A stretch of 60,000 bases of DNA from Symsagittifera roscoffensis (Eukaryota > Xenacoelomorpha > Acoela > Convolutidae): contig NC_087063.1 of assembly GCF_963678635.1 (NCBI RefSeq), positions 20,344,701-20,404,700 of the forward strand. Direction: 5' to 3'. The position numbers were made by a program, and so were the translations under genes. The notes beneath the pieces were generated by a model. That model searched no databases. It worked only from the letters and a program-made list of their open reading frames with translations, and was not told the DNA's origin. Positions 1 through 11,327 of the stretch are shown here, one piece after another (the first letter of the stretch is position 1; every line of letters begins with the position of its first letter).

Positions 1-770
1 CCCTTTCTTCTTGGCGATTACTACCCCGCAAGCCCAAAGCGATTTCGAGGGTTCTATCATGTCGTATTTGAGCAAAATTTCTATTTCCGCTCGGCACGCT
101 TCCGATTTATAATGCGTCATTCGCCTTGCGCCTTCCCTATGAGGAATGGCGCTTTCCTCTTATTCTTTTTCGTAATCGACGAAGTTGCAGCAACCGATGT
201 CCGCTTTGTGTTTTGAAAATACGTCCGCATTCCAATTTAAAACCGCCCTTAATGACTCAAAATCTCCCTCACCTATTTTCCCTCTCAAATGTTCATCTCC
301 GGCAAAACCAATTTGTCGGATTCTAGTTCATATGACGAGGGGCATTCCGGAAAGTTCGAGCAGCTCGACAAACCGTCATCGAATACATTTTATTAATAGA
401 TTTAAATTCATCAATTCTATCTAAAATTTTATCCTTATCAGCATGATTCGGGCAGTTTTTAACACTATATCTTTTCAAGTTTTGTGTCTCCTCATAGTCG
501 GTTTTCATTGGCAAAGCGTAACCAAGTTTCTTTCCACGCTGGATTGTAACCGTGGTGTCCAGTGTGTTCAACATCACACTGGCACTGGCACACAGCCCGT
601 TCCGTGCTACGGTAAATCTCCGGCCTAAAATCAGCGAGCTTTGACTATTTGGGTTGGGTACCAAACAAACCTGTTTATTATCACTTAACAAATTTAAATT
701 TCTCATTCTAAAAATTGCTATTACAGCTTGTCCGGGCTGTAGTTTTACTTTTCTATCTAAGAAAATTGGT
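1..770 (-). pseudogene. pol: pol: protease-RT linker and start of reverse transcriptase (E1)
   Basis: From about 770 down to 323 an open frame encodes the linker that follows the protease in Gypsy elements (a stretch LILGRRFTVARNG is visible). A frame change near 324 leads into a second stretch, interrupted by a TAA at about 160-162. That stretch reads to the window edge with the RT N-terminal signature: ADIGCCNFVDYE, then EACRAEIEILLKYDMIEPSK and GVVIAKKKG. This is the conserved entry into the RT fingers, where Gypsy elements read like IEPSxSPWxSPVVxVKKKDG. The catalytic part lies beyond base 1. Assignment to the Gypsy clade is firm; the subfamily is not resolved. Confidence 0.8.
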
Positions 771-1341
771 ACTTGTTTTCATCTGTTATTATTCTATTAA
801 ATGGTTCCTTAGCATACTTCCTGTCCAGGTTTCCACTCCTTATTAGGCCGTTGATTAAGTCAATCATCACATCAAAACTCCGGACAAAATCAAGGCCCAG
901 GATGAATTTGTCTGAGTCGTCTAAATTCTCAACCACCAGGAAGCTCATCCAATGATCACGTCCTCCCATGCGAAGGACCGTTTTTGGTGTCCTTCCGGTC
1001 ACGTAGATTGCTCAGCGGTTGGTGGCCGCCAATCTGAGGTTCGTTGGAATTAGATCTTCCCTCGTGAAGCCCATTCTTTCCCATGTCTTTATTACGCTTA
1101 CCACTGCTCCTGTGTCCAGTAGTCCTGTTATTCCAAATTTCTTCCCATTGGTGTCTAGCAGATGTGCAGTCACATCTGCCTCGTACCCTAGGTGTACTGC
1201 AACTTGCTCCATCATGGCATCATGGCCAATTTTGCGGACCTTAAATTGTTCCTGTACCAAATAGATCTGCCCCATTTGGTCGATATCTGTTGTGACGTAG
1301 GTCCCAGTGTAGATACTTATCCCGTCAACGTTCAATATCAC
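757..1341 (-). pseudogene. pro: retropepsin-type aspartic protease (E1)
   Basis: The active-site motif LLDTGAVVSVI (D-T-G-A, about 1,100-1,120) and a downstream ILGLDFVRSFDVMID segment, equivalent to the ILG-D flap-to-C-terminal region, identify a pepsin-family retroelement protease that would cut Gag and Pol in the particle. The domain is split by an in-frame TGA at 1,012-1,014. Upstream, a TAA at 1,345-1,347 separates it from gag in the same frame, so gag and protease were probably one polyprotein in this family. The frame changes near 757-770 before the linker. The three premature breaks within about 600 bases show long neutral decay. Confidence 0.78.
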
Positions 1342-1344
1342 TTG

Positions 1345-3110
1345 TTAAGGTCCATAGACTTCCATGTAGCGCACGTGGAGTTTCTTTGTTCGAGGGCCAC
1401 CTGATGTCAACAATGCTCGTACAGCCCTCGACTCTGTGCATGGCTCTACCTGTCTCAGATAATCTGCATATGTGTCTAGATGCATCATAGTGAACTCTGA
1501 AGGTTCACTTAGGTTCCTGGTCACCTGATGTCCCGCAACTGAAATTATTGACTGTATTCTGCTTCCTTGTGGCACCATTCCGAATTTCTGCCCAGAGATC
1601 ACGTTTAGTTTCATGCTCAAACTGCTTGTTGCTTTCGTTTCTTCAACTTTTGACGCCTCGAAGGCGTTTAACTTTTCCTGAATCTTCTCATTTTCTATTT
1701 CGAGCTTTACCTTTTGTTCGATCTCTTTCGTCACCAACTCCTGCTGGACTCTGTTTAGAGCATCCCTCAGGGCTGCCCTATAGTCGATCTTGAAGTCATC
1801 CGCCGCAGTCACCGGTTCCGGTTCAAGTATTTCTCCAGTTACTGCGTGCATCTTCTTTATTGCCAAGCTCTTGTGGTTTTCCTTTCTTTGTGCCTCCGCT
1901 TCACTCAACAGGCGAGCCTTGCTGGCTTTCACACACGATAAAGCTTCCTCATGCCTTGGATGCTTGACGCCTGTCACAGCATTCAAAAATTGTGGATAAT
2001 CCGATTTAAAATGACCTTCCAAGTTACAGAAGAAACACCTTGGGCCGAATTTTGCAATTACTCCTCTCATGAAATCTTCTTGATTGACCTCTGACACATC
2101 TTCATCCTCAAGGCTAAAGCATATTGCTTTCATGCCCTATTTGTAGCTTGGGCATGCTGACACATGATGGACCGTCGAACTGCAATTTGCACAAGTGCGT
2201 CTCTTGTCCATATCGTCCCTTGGTTTGTACCAGTTGTTACCTTGGTTTGCTGGTCCGTTGTTAAAATTGCCATAATTGCTTTTGCAATATCCAGATCTCG
2301 ATGGAGGCTTCAGTAAAAGATATTCTTTTGAATTGAGTCTGAACTCCTCGGGTGTTGGCGCATTGGTTGAAAGCGGTGTGTAATGCGTCGCTAACATTGT
2401 TCCAAGCTCATCATTTTTTACAACATTGATGATTTTAGAAGCTAATGCCAGATTCATCCTTCTGTTCGACTCATCTGGTTGGATACGCCTTCTAAGCATC
2501 TCCAAATCGTCTAGAAACTTGTCTATCGTCTCGTCTTCACGTTGCCTCCGTTTCTCAAAGCGCATCTTTGCTTGGTGTCCTTGCATCCCTGAGCCAAAGC
2601 GATATAACAACATTTTAAAGATATTCACAGCAGTGTCCCGCTGGTATTGCTTCTTGGCCATCACACAGTTTAGGCTGTCTCTTCCAAGATACGGGTGAGA
2701 GCACTGCATTCTTGTCTTTCTCACAAGTCCTCCTCTTCAAAATGCAGTTTCATTACCTCTATCCAGGTATCAATGCAGCCATCAGATTCGTCTTTATAGC
2801 ATCTTGGTTTCTTAAAAACACTTCTGGACTTTTCACTGTGTTCAATGGTTCTATACAACCCCGTTAAGAATGTTTCCAAGGACCTGTTCAGAGGTTCAAA
2901 GGCTGTGACCATTGATGTAGCGTCCCTTGAAAGCCCTGATTGAGCATCATTGCACCCTGATAGAGGCTCCCTCCTGTCCGAATTGCTGGTTGCCAGTTGA
3001 ACTTCTTCTGATGTTTGGGTCCCGTGGCCTATTGTCCCCTGTGGCATAGCTGGATGAACTGCCTGTTCCTCTGGTGGATCCATGTGTCCTTCTCCTATTC
3101 GGTAGTTCAT
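1345..3110 (-). pseudogene. gag: gag: capsid and two CCHC zinc knuckles (E1)
   Basis: This is the capsid and nucleocapsid part of Gag, which packs the element RNA. The frame opening at 3,110 gives a Gly/Ser/Pro-rich lead and the start of a capsid-like helical region (CIDTWIEVMKLHFEEEDL). A one-step frame change near 2,721 continues it. A perfect knuckle C-x2-C-x4-H-x4-C (CANCSSTVHHVSAC) follows near 2,145-2,190. After an in-frame TAG (2,137-2,139) comes a second knuckle, CFFCNLEGHFKSDY, whose last Cys has become Tyr. Downstream is a charged, probably coiled-coil region (EIEQKVKLEIENEKIQEKL). The end at 1,345 is a TAA in the same frame as the protease. Confidence 0.8.
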
Positions 3111-3445
3111 TGAAGTTCACTCTCGGCTTCCTGCTGGGTTCTCCCGAGTTCGGTTCCCCGTTCTTCGATCCATTCCACCTGCCTAGTAGCCCACCCAACC
3201 TATCCATGATAGCCTGAGTTCGCCTCTCCATCATCGCGTCTTTCTTCGTGTCAAGAGTCGCAAGAGTCTGTTCTTGTTGATTTCTCAACTTCTCGATGTC
3301 ATCTCTCAATCGTAACTCTCTCTCTGCTCAGCTTCCCTAGTCATTTGCGACAAGTTCTTAGCCAAGTGTTCATCCGTTCTCTCCTTCAAGCGTTTTTCGC
3401 TTCTGTTAACTTCTTGTCTGTTGCAGTTGATCTCTTCCCGAATGT

Positions 3446-3477
<32 letters not shown>

Positions 3478-4501
3478 TCTCGACGTGGACTGCCCTTTCT
3501 AGTTCACTCATTCTTAAAGACATCTGTTCATTCTGTTCTCCTATTTTGCCCACTATGTTGTTCAAGTCTTCCTCGATTGATGCTCCGTTATCCACTAATG
3601 GCGTCACAAGTGGCGGCATCACCCTGTCGGTTCCAGGTAGGTTGGTGCTGGTCAAGACTCGGGTCTTGATTCTCTGCCTTGACGTCTCTTCATGATCCAT
3701 TCCTGTATCCGCAGGTGGGTTACATAGCCCTGTTTTTCTGTTCTTCCCAGTTCGCATCTCCAAATTCGTCAATGTCACAAAGTCTCCTGGCTGGCCTGAT
3801 CCGTTTGTGGTCTTGCTTGTTATCCTCACTACTCTAAATTGGTCCATAGGGCCAGTCTCTATATCGGTGTATGCGTCATTCTCCTGAGTCGAACTATTGA
3901 GGCTGACTTGAGATCCGAACTCATCTTGCTCGTCATCGTCCTCCTCCTCTTCCTGGGTTTCTGCTTCATTGCCTGTACCCGTTCCCATGGTAAGTGGAAA
4001 GAAGTTTCCGAAAATGTTCTTCACTCTTTCTGAAAACGATGAAGACGTTGCCGGTTTCTCCGTCACGCCATGCATCATGGTGTTGTCTGTGGGTGATCGT
4101 GTAGTCGCCACGTTTTCAGTAGAGATGTCGGGAAGTTCCGACATCTCTTCTCGGTCTAGAGTCCCGGTGGAAGTGGCGAAATCTTGGCCTTGAACTATCG
4201 GAGTAGATTCACTCGCCAATCTTCTGTTTTCTCTCCCTTCCGGTCCATGTCCTTCCCGGTTCTCATCCATGGCTTGGCCCGGATGGACCTCTACTTCTAA
4301 CAGTGCCTTTTGTCCTTCGGAGCACTTTTGACTCCTGGTTTCAACCATTCCGCCTGAAATTTCCCTACCTTTGTCGGTCTGGGTTCGTGCGATTCTTTCC
4401 ACAAAAGCGTCGTTCCTTGCTTTTCTTTGTTTCTCTAGTACGAATTTCCTAGAGCTATCACTAAGTTTGGGTATCCTCGACTTGTCTAGACTCAATTTCA
4501 A
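2947..4501 (-). pseudogene. gag: gag N-terminal region (E1)
   Basis: The ATG at 4,501 opens a 343-codon frame with a basic start (MKLSLDKSRIPKL), an acidic stretch (EEEEDDDEQDEF) and a Ser/Thr-rich middle. It stops at a TGA inside a GA-rich run on this strand. Further frame changes near 3,310 and 3,000 lead to the capsid part. The same start appears on the plus strand at 11,328, which supports this ATG as the true gag start. I recognise no domain in this N-terminal part; its role (assembly or membrane association) would be inference only. The microsatellite at 3,446-3,481 is a likely cause of the break. Confidence 0.65.
3446..3481. repeat. (TC)n microsatellite inside gag
   Basis: A run of about 17 TC dinucleotides, interrupted once by an A at 3,472. 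On the gag strand it reads as an alternating Glu-Arg tract, and the interruption creates an in-frame TGA. A second short GA run near 3,320-3,330 coincides with the next frame change. Confidence 0.95.
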
Positions 4502-5144
4502 TTTGTCACTTCGTACTACTTATACACTCAAATACGATTGCTAGTGTCCTTGTTATCTGACTACTGATAATAATACAAAAAATTCGAAAAGTTTTTGGCT
4601 TAAATAGTGACCACGAATCCCCGTATGTTATCACTGTACAGCGTGTATAGAATTTATTCACAATAATCGATTATTAGCTGTAAGATATGACGCTAGCACA
4701 GTCTGATAATATCAATATATTTAAAAGATAGTGTGCTCACTACCCAATCAAGAACAAATAGTTTTGATTTCAAACCAAAAATGAAGAAAAATAAAAACAT
4801 TTTCAATGAAAAACGTGTGTTTTGTGCTTTAGTCAGTTGCAATTTAATAGTCGAACTTGTTTCTAAAGAAAGAGATTTCCCTGTTCGGTGCTGCACCAAA
4901 CAGACAAAGACAAAACTTGAGGGCAGTAATTTTCTCAAGTGGGCGTCGATTGCACCCACCGAGTCCTTTATTACCTATCTGCCTTCGGATTGCCCCAGCT
5001 AGACCTACTAAAATCCTCAAGGCAATCTCTTTTCCAAAAAAGATTTGGATTTCAATCCATACAAATCAGTGACAAAATCTTGTTCAATTTAGACGTAGTG
5101 TCGCAAGTATCCGGGCTTAGACCCAATTTGTTTTGGTTTAGTCT

Positions 5145-5150
5145 TTTATA
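5145..5150 (-). promoter_or_regulatory. TATA box of the E1 LTR
   Basis: TATAAA within TTTTATAAAAG. It is retained at the equivalent place in the right copy (10,705-10,710). It lies on the gag side of the minisatellite, as expected for a U3 core promoter driving leader and gag. Confidence 0.5.
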
Positions 5151-5242
5151 AAAGGCAAGTTACCAGTGCAGTCACTGGTTCCTAGCCTGTCGCCTAATAA
5201 CTTAATACCTTTTACGATTTACTTTCTTATGTCCATTTAAGT

Positions 5243-5570
5243 TTTGACAAAAATAGGACCCCCTCGGATTGGCAAAAACAGGACCCTTCCAGATTGGCAA
5301 AATTGGGACCCTCCGGATTGGCAAAAACAGGACTCCTCCGGTTTGACAAAATTGGAACCCTTCCGGATTGGCAAAAATATTACCCTCCGGATTGGCAAAA
5401 TTTGCGATCCTTCCGGATTGGCAAAAAGCAAAAAAGTACCCTTCCAGATTGGCAAGATTAGGGCTCCTCCGGATTGACAAAATTGGGAACCCTCCGGATT
5501 GGCAAAAACAGTACCCTTCCGGATTGGCAAAAATAGGACCCTTCCGGATTGGCAAAAACAGCTTTTCCGG
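5243..5570. repeat. minisatellite in E1 U3 (left copy)
   Basis: About 13 imperfect units of 25-27 bp, consensus CCGGATTGGCAAAAACAGGA with a CCCTT joint. Lone copies of the CCTTCCGGATTG core also occur elsewhere in the LTR (near 5,670). It keeps long open frames in several phases, so the proteins predicted here are artefacts. Its place just upstream of the TATA box suggests an enhancer-like U3 repeat; that role is inference. Confidence 0.9.
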
Positions 5571-6805
5571 GACTTTTAAAATTTTCACCCGATACCCTTC
5601 CGGAAACAATCTCCGATGCTATTATTCTGTAGGAACTAACTAGGAAGGGTGTATTTTCCGTCCCAAGACCCTTCCGGATTGAAGCTAAGCCTCTTATTTG
5701 ACAATTCACCTTAACTGTGAAGGGTCTTATAACTAGCCCAGTTTCGACTCGACTCTGGATTTCTGGTTTCCTTAGCCCTTCCTTTTGTCTAGAACAGCGT
5801 AAAATTGCCTTATTCAACCGTTATTACCCTTTGGTAGAAGTATAAGGGCTTTCCAAAAAAAATTTAATAACACGTGAAGGGTCTACCTTTCCGAATTAGT
5901 GAGTTTGCTAAAAACAATACTAAAAAATTTTCACGCTTTCTTTTTCGAATAAATGAAGGTTCTTTGAGTAAGCTCATCTAAGTTCTGATCTATTGGTACC
6001 AAGATCAACTGGATTTTTCCAGTTGGTCTAGTTGTCCAAAGCTATTAACCAAAACGTCTTCTGTCTCAAGTCAAAAAATTTTCTCTCTAATAGCTTCCGC
6101 CTAACTTTTTTCGCTACTCTGATCTTTTCGACCTAAAAACTATTGATCAGAGCTTAGAAGCCCTATACTCTTCTAGTTCAGTGCAAAAAGCCCGATATAA
6201 AACGTCCCAGTCGAAAAAATTTGCCAAAAACCATGCTATTTGGACACTTCCGGGTTGATGAATCCACTAAATTAAACACGTTAAGTTCGATTTCACTGTA
6301 AACCGGAAGGTTATCGGCAAACGGGTTTTAAAACCTGTCGATTCACTAGCGAAGGTTGTCCGAACAATAATTTTTACTGTCCTATCTCAAAAACTTCTAA
6401 AAAAAATTTTTTTCAGCGTTTCGTTTTTTCAAAAAATCAACAAAAATCGGTTTTTGGTACCCAATTAGTTCCAACCACTTCTGAACTAAACTCAACGGGT
6501 TCTACCTATTAAGCTAATACAGTTACGGTGTAAATCACCAACTTTACGCTTTTTTCCGTTGCAAAAAAAAATATCTCAAAAATCGCAATTTGTGGGGGGT
6601 CAAAATATTGCTAATTTGACCCAAAAAACCGGTCAGCGTACTGTGTTTTTCAATGAAAAACGGTAAAGGGACATTAATATAGGCTGTATTAATAGTAATA
6701 TTAGTAATAATATACCCCTCCGGGTTTGTTCAATAACCGAATAAGATTCTCAAATCGGAAATTCGCAGTTCGGTGAAGGGTGCTCGAGAAAATCAGCCGC
6801 CCCGC

Positions 6806-7566
6806 CTGATCACTGCCTTAGAGAAATACAGCAACCACCGCCCCCTCGAGAAATTCCGTCACCTGTTATGAAAACCCACTGCCCCCCTCGAGAAATTCTT
6901 AGATACGCGCCTGATCACTGTCATAGAGAATTAACAGTGTTTCTTATTCCTCGAGAAATTTCTAGATCCGTTTTTGTCCTAATTTTTGAAAAGCCGAAGT
7001 CCCCTCGAGGAACGCCTGGATCAGCGTCTGATCACTGCCTTAGAGAATTATCAGTGTTTTTTTTGGGGATAATGTAATTAGTTAAATTTTGAAAAATGAA
7101 AATTTATGAACCGAATAATTCAGTTAAAAAAATTTGTACGATTTTTTATGTCTAAACTTACTTTTAAAATATAATTTGGTCCTAAATTTGAATCAAATTA
7201 GAGAAATCAGACTTATTTGATGAAATTGTTTTGAAAACCAAGCCAACACTAAAATGATATTTACTCACATTGTATTTGACAATAAATCAATAGTCAAAAG
7301 TATGAGTTGAACAAAAAAAACGACCTACGCCATAGTTTCCTTCTACAGTGTTGATTTAAATTGTCCGGACAAAACGAACAAAACTTGAATTTTTAAACGC
7401 TTTTTCTCAATTTGGGTTGAGATTAGACAAAAGGTGAAGATAACTAGAAATTTAATCAAAATTAATATGGTGCAATTTTTGCTCCGAAATTCTCAACCAA
7501 AATTTAATCCCAAAAATGGGTCATTTTGGCTTAGTTATGGCAAAAATTTCAAAAGAGAAAGTCCAA
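6806..7566 (+). repeat. RB dispersed repeat, copy 1
   Basis: About 760 bp nearly collinear with 16,600-17,393. The first 260 bp is built from repeated blocks containing CTCGAGAAATTCCTAGATC followed by GCGCCTGATCACTGCCTTAG. The remainder is AT-rich single-copy-like sequence. There is no coding potential of note. It directly abuts the outer end of the E1 left LTR. Confidence 0.8.
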
Positions 7567-7927
7567 ACTGAAATACATCATAAAAGGGTGGGTGGATCAG
7601 AAAGGGTGGGGGGATTCGCGGTTCCGATGTGGTCTGAGTAGTATTTGACCAAAAACACTTAAAGATATACAAGAAGCCAAACAAATAGTAGTATAGTACC
7701 TAAGAAATAACAAAAAATAAACATTAAAAAAACAAGAAAAAACCAAAAACAGTAGAAAAAAAAATCAGTTGAAATTATCCCCCCACACGAGATTTGATCC
7801 GACCCTCCTGTTTGTTGTTGCTAGATAAAATGTTGTTAGAGGCATATCAAACACGATCGTTGCGATCGAAATTGTAGCCCGTTTCTGGTGCTTGTACTTT
7901 AGGGTTGTTTGAATATTTAAGCACGTT
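7567..7927. other. unassigned AT-rich spacer
   Basis: Between RB copy 1 and the duplicated LTR block. It contains a G-rich patch (near 7,586-7,615) and an A-rich stretch (7,680-7,770). I see no gene here. Confidence 0.5.
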
Positions 7928-8977
7928 AATGCTAATTTGCGCTCAATCCAGAAGGGTTATGGGAAGAGAACGGAAGACTGATCGGGCAAGCAGTACAAGG
8001 AGTAGCAGGAAGTGTCTCAAGGACAGCTAAAATCGACTGTTGGGTATCGTTAACAAGTTTTGTATCCCTTTTGGTTCAAAAATTAAGATATCAATCTCTG
8101 GGGAGTCGACAGTGACTGCACTGAAGTGACCCTCCACCGAGTTGCGATTTTCCGGGTTAAGCATCTTAATTCGGATATTGAACAAACCCGGAGGGATATA
8201 GTATTACTAGTAATACTATTTATACAGCCTATATTAATACTCCTATGCCGTTTTCAAGTGAAAAACACAGTAAGCAAACCGGTTTTAGGGTCAAAATAGT
8301 GATATTTTGATCCTCCCACAAATCGCAATTTTTGAGATATCGATATTTTTTCAAAGGGAAAAAAGCGCTGAATTAGTGAGTTTTTGATTTTTGAAAAAAC
8401 GAAACGCTACAAAATAAAATAAAAAAATTTCGAAATTTTGCGTGAGGACAATAAAAATTGTTGTTCGGACAACGTTCACTAGTGAATCGACAGGTTTCAA
8501 AATGCGTTTGCCAATAACCTTCCGGGTCTCATTGAAATCGAACTTAACGTCTTTAATTTAGTGGATTTGTCAATCCGGAGGGGTCCAAATAGCATTGTTT
8601 TTTGGCAACTTCTTTCAGGTGGAACGTTTTAGATCGAATTTTCTGACTTGAACCAGAAGAGTATAGGCCTTCTGAGCTCGGATCAATAACTTAAGTTCAT
8701 TGCCTACACCTTAATCTGGTCAATTCATCAAAAGCTTTTCCACTAGGCTGTGCTCTTGCCCTGATTTCCCAGTTCATCACCTTACTTGGCGGTTCGTCAA
8801 ATCGTTCAGATGCTTTCTTTGAGAACATACGGAGCTGGGCACTCTTTTTCGAGCATTAAATTATTTAAAAGTTTTCTTCGATCCAAATGAAGGAGGATCG
8901 GCTCTCAAGTTTGATCCCGTAATTTTACGCTGTTCTCGACAAAAAGAGAGGACTAAGGAGCCCAGAAAACGAGAGTC
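7928..8977 (+). repeat. duplicated E1 LTR block with a foreign patch
   Basis: This 1,050-bp block repeats the next block (from 8,978): about 200 bp of pre-LTR sequence followed by LTR starting TGACCCTCC at 8,127. After about 570 bp of LTR it switches to a 215-bp segment (8,699-8,913) that matches 16,103-16,318. It then returns to LTR sequence (GTAATTTTACGCTGTTCTCGA) before the next block begins. It lacks the minisatellite, TATA box and leader, so it is not a working LTR. Confidence 0.75.
8699..8913 (+). repeat. 215-bp patch shared with 16,103-16,318
   Basis: From CATTGCCTACACCTTAATCTGG to AAGTTTG this segment is about 85-90% identical by eye to 16,103-16,318 in the same orientation. It replaces roughly 330 bp of LTR sequence here. 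It has no stop-free frame shared by both copies that would suggest a protein. Confidence 0.75.
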
Positions 8978-10319
8978 AATGCTAATTTGCGCTCAATCCA
9001 GAAGGGTCTTGGGAAGAGAACGGAAGACTGATCGGGCAAGCAGTACAAGGAGTAGCAGGAAGTGTCTCAAGGACAGCTACAATCGACTGTTGGGTATCGT
9101 TAACAAGTTTTGTATCCCTTTTGGTTCAAAAATTAAGAAATCAATCTCTGGGGAGTCGACAGTGACTGCACTGAATTGACCCTCCACCGAGTTGCGATTT
9201 TCCGGGTTAGGCATCTTAATTCGGATATTGAACAAACCCGGAGGGATATAGTATTACTAGTAATACTATTTATACAGCCTATATTAATACTCCTATGCCG
9301 TTTTTCAGTGAAAAACACAGTAAGCAAACCGGTTTTAGGGTCAAAATAGTGATATTTTGATCCTCCCACAAATCGCCATTTTTGAGATATCGATATTTTT
9401 TCAAAGGGAAAAAAGCGCTGAATTAGTGAGTTTTTGATTTTTGAAAAACGAAACGCTACAAAATAAAAAAAAATTTCGAAATTTTGCGTTAGGACAATAA
9501 AAACTTGTTCGGACAACGTTCACTAGTGAATCTACAGGTTTCAAAATGCGTTTGCCAATAACCTTCCGGTTTACAGTGAAATCGAACTTAACGTGTTTAA
9601 TTTAGTGGATTCATCAACCCGGAAGTGTCCAAATAGCATGGTTTTTGGCAAATTTTTTCGACTGGGACGTTTTATATCGGGCTTTTTGCACTGAACTAGA
9701 AGAGTATAGGGCTTCTAAGCTCTGATCAATAGTTTTTAGGTCGAAAAGATCAGAGTAGCGAAAAAAGTTAGGCGGACGCTATTAGAGAGAAAATTTTTTG
9801 ACTTGAGACAGAAGACGTTTTGGTTAATAGCTTTGGACAACTAGACCAACTGGAAAAATCCAGTTGATCTTGGTACCAATAGATCAGAACTTAGATGAGC
9901 TTACTCAAAGAACCTTCATTTATTCGAAAAAGAAAGCGTGAAAATTTTTTAGTATTGTTTTTAGCAAACTCACTAATTCGGAAAGGTAGACCCTTCACGT
10001 GTTATTAAATTTTTTTTGGAAAGCCCTTATACTTCTACCAAAGGGTAATAACGGTTGAATAAGGCAATTTTACGCTGTTCTAGACAAAAGGAAGGGCTAA
10101 GGAAACCAGAAATCCAGAGTCGAGTCGAAACTGGGCTAGTTATAAGACCCTTCACAGTTAAGGAGAATTGTCAAATAAGCTGCTTAGCTTCAATCCGGAT
10201 GGGTCTAGCGCCGGAACACACCCTTCGTAGTTATTTTAATTAGCATAATAGACTCGGAGACCGTATCGAGAAGGGTCTCGGGTGTGATTGTTAAACGCCC
10301 CGAAAAGTTATTTTTACAA

Positions 10320-10612
10320 ACCCGGAGGGGTCCCAATCCTGAAGGGTCCTAGTTTTTGCCAATCCGGAAGGGTTCTATTTTGCCAATCCGGAAGGGTCCT
10401 AGTTTTGCCAATCCGGAAGGGTTCTATTTTTGCCAATCCGGAAGGGTCCCAATTTTGCCAATCCGGAAGGTTTTTACTTTTGCCAATCCGGGAGGGGTCC
10501 CAATTTTGCTAATCCGGAAGCGTCCCATTTTTGCCTATCCGGAAGGGTCCCAATTTTGCCAATCGGAAAGGGTCCTGTTTTTGCCAATACGGAGGGTCCT
10601 ATTTTTGTCAAA
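10320..10612. repeat. minisatellite in E1 U3 (right copy)
   Basis: About 11 units of the complement of the left array (TTTTGCCAATCCGGAAGGGT). The unit number and order differ from the left copy, showing turnover since the two LTRs diverged. Confidence 0.9.
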
Positions 10613-10704
10613 AATCAAGTGGACATAAGAAAGTAAATAGTAAAAGATATTAAATTATTGGGAGACAAGCTAGGAACCAGTGACTGCACTGGTAACTTGC
10701 CTTT

Positions 10705-10710
10705 TATAAA
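10705..10710 (+). promoter_or_regulatory. TATA box of the E1 LTR, right copy
   Basis: TATAAA within CTTTTATAAAAGACC, conserved with the left copy and placed about 90 bp after the minisatellite. Confidence 0.5.
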
Positions 10711-11327
10711 AGACCAGACTAAAACAAAACGGGTCTAAGCCCAAATATTCTTGACACCCAGTCTAAATTGAACAAGAGTTGTCACTGATTTGTGTGGATT
10801 AAAATCCAAATCGTTTTTTGGAAAAGTGATGGCTTTGAGGATTTTAGTAAGTCTAGCTCGGGCAATCCGAAGGCAGATAGGTTACACAGGACTCGGTGGG
10901 TGCAAAAGACGCACACTTGAGAAAAATTCTGCCTTGAAGTTCTGTCTGTTTAAGGCAGCTTTAAACAGGGAAGGCTCTTTCTTTACAAAACAAGTTCGAC
11001 AATTGATTGCGATTGACTAAAGTACAAAACACATAAATTTTTTGAAAATGTTTTTTAACTTGCTTCAGTTTTGCTTTTAAATCGTCAAAATCTTTTAGAT
11101 ATATTGATATCATCACCCTGTGCTAGCTTCATATTTTATGACCAATAGTCAAATGTTAAGAATAATTTATATACACGCTGTCCTGTGATAACTTAGAAGG
11201 ATTCGTGGTCACTATATAGTTGAAACTTTTGGGATTTCTTGTGTTGTGTTATTATTATCTGTAGTTAAACATTAAAACCTCAGTAAACGAACTGTGTGTA
11301 TAATCGGTAAAAAGTGATAAATCAAAA

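Larger units (their letters stand above)
1..6781 (-). mobile_element. Ty3/Gypsy-type LTR retroelement E1, left copy (partial, decayed)
   Basis: Read on the minus strand, this segment runs LTR, leader, gag, protease, linker and the first part of reverse transcriptase, and then leaves the window at base 1. The order gag-PR-RT, with two CCHC knuckles and a DTGA protease, is that of Ty3/Gypsy (Metaviridae) elements. The integrase, the RNase H, any env gene and the 3' LTR are outside the window. The copy is dead: at least three in-frame stops (TAG near 2,137, TAA near 1,345, TGA near 1,012) and several frameshifts break gag-pol. The outer end of the LTR is placed near 6,781, where similarity to the right-hand copy stops. 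Confidence 0.85.
5000..6781 (-). repeat. 5' LTR of E1 left copy (inner limit uncertain)
   Basis: Similarity to the inverted right copy is continuous from the gag start up to about 6,781 and then stops abruptly at RB repeat sequence. A TATA box and a minisatellite inside this segment behave as U3 features. The outer end corresponds to TGACCCTCC in the right copy, mutated here. I could not find a convincing primer-binding site, so the inner end is only approximate. The LTR would be about 1.6-1.8 kb. It contains a hairpin (CAACTGG and its complement around an AT-rich loop, near 6,008-6,028) that is also present in the right copy. Confidence 0.6.

Noticed and set aside
5243-5570. CRISPR-like array (unit near 26 bp)
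   Set aside because: Units are directly tandem with no unique spacers, and the setting is an LTR of an animal retroelement.
5202-5643. Long open frames on both strands, rich in FANPEG / FCQSG / LPIRKG repeats
   Set aside because: They are the U3 minisatellite read in several phases; unit length and lack of stops in TCCGGAAGGGT-type repeats make open frames inevitable.
8979-9179. 66-codon frame before the right E1 LTR
   Set aside because: It is duplicated at 7,930 with stops in place and shows no integrase or env character.
10288-10636. Plus-strand frames of the same repeat type
   Set aside because: Same minisatellite in the right LTR.
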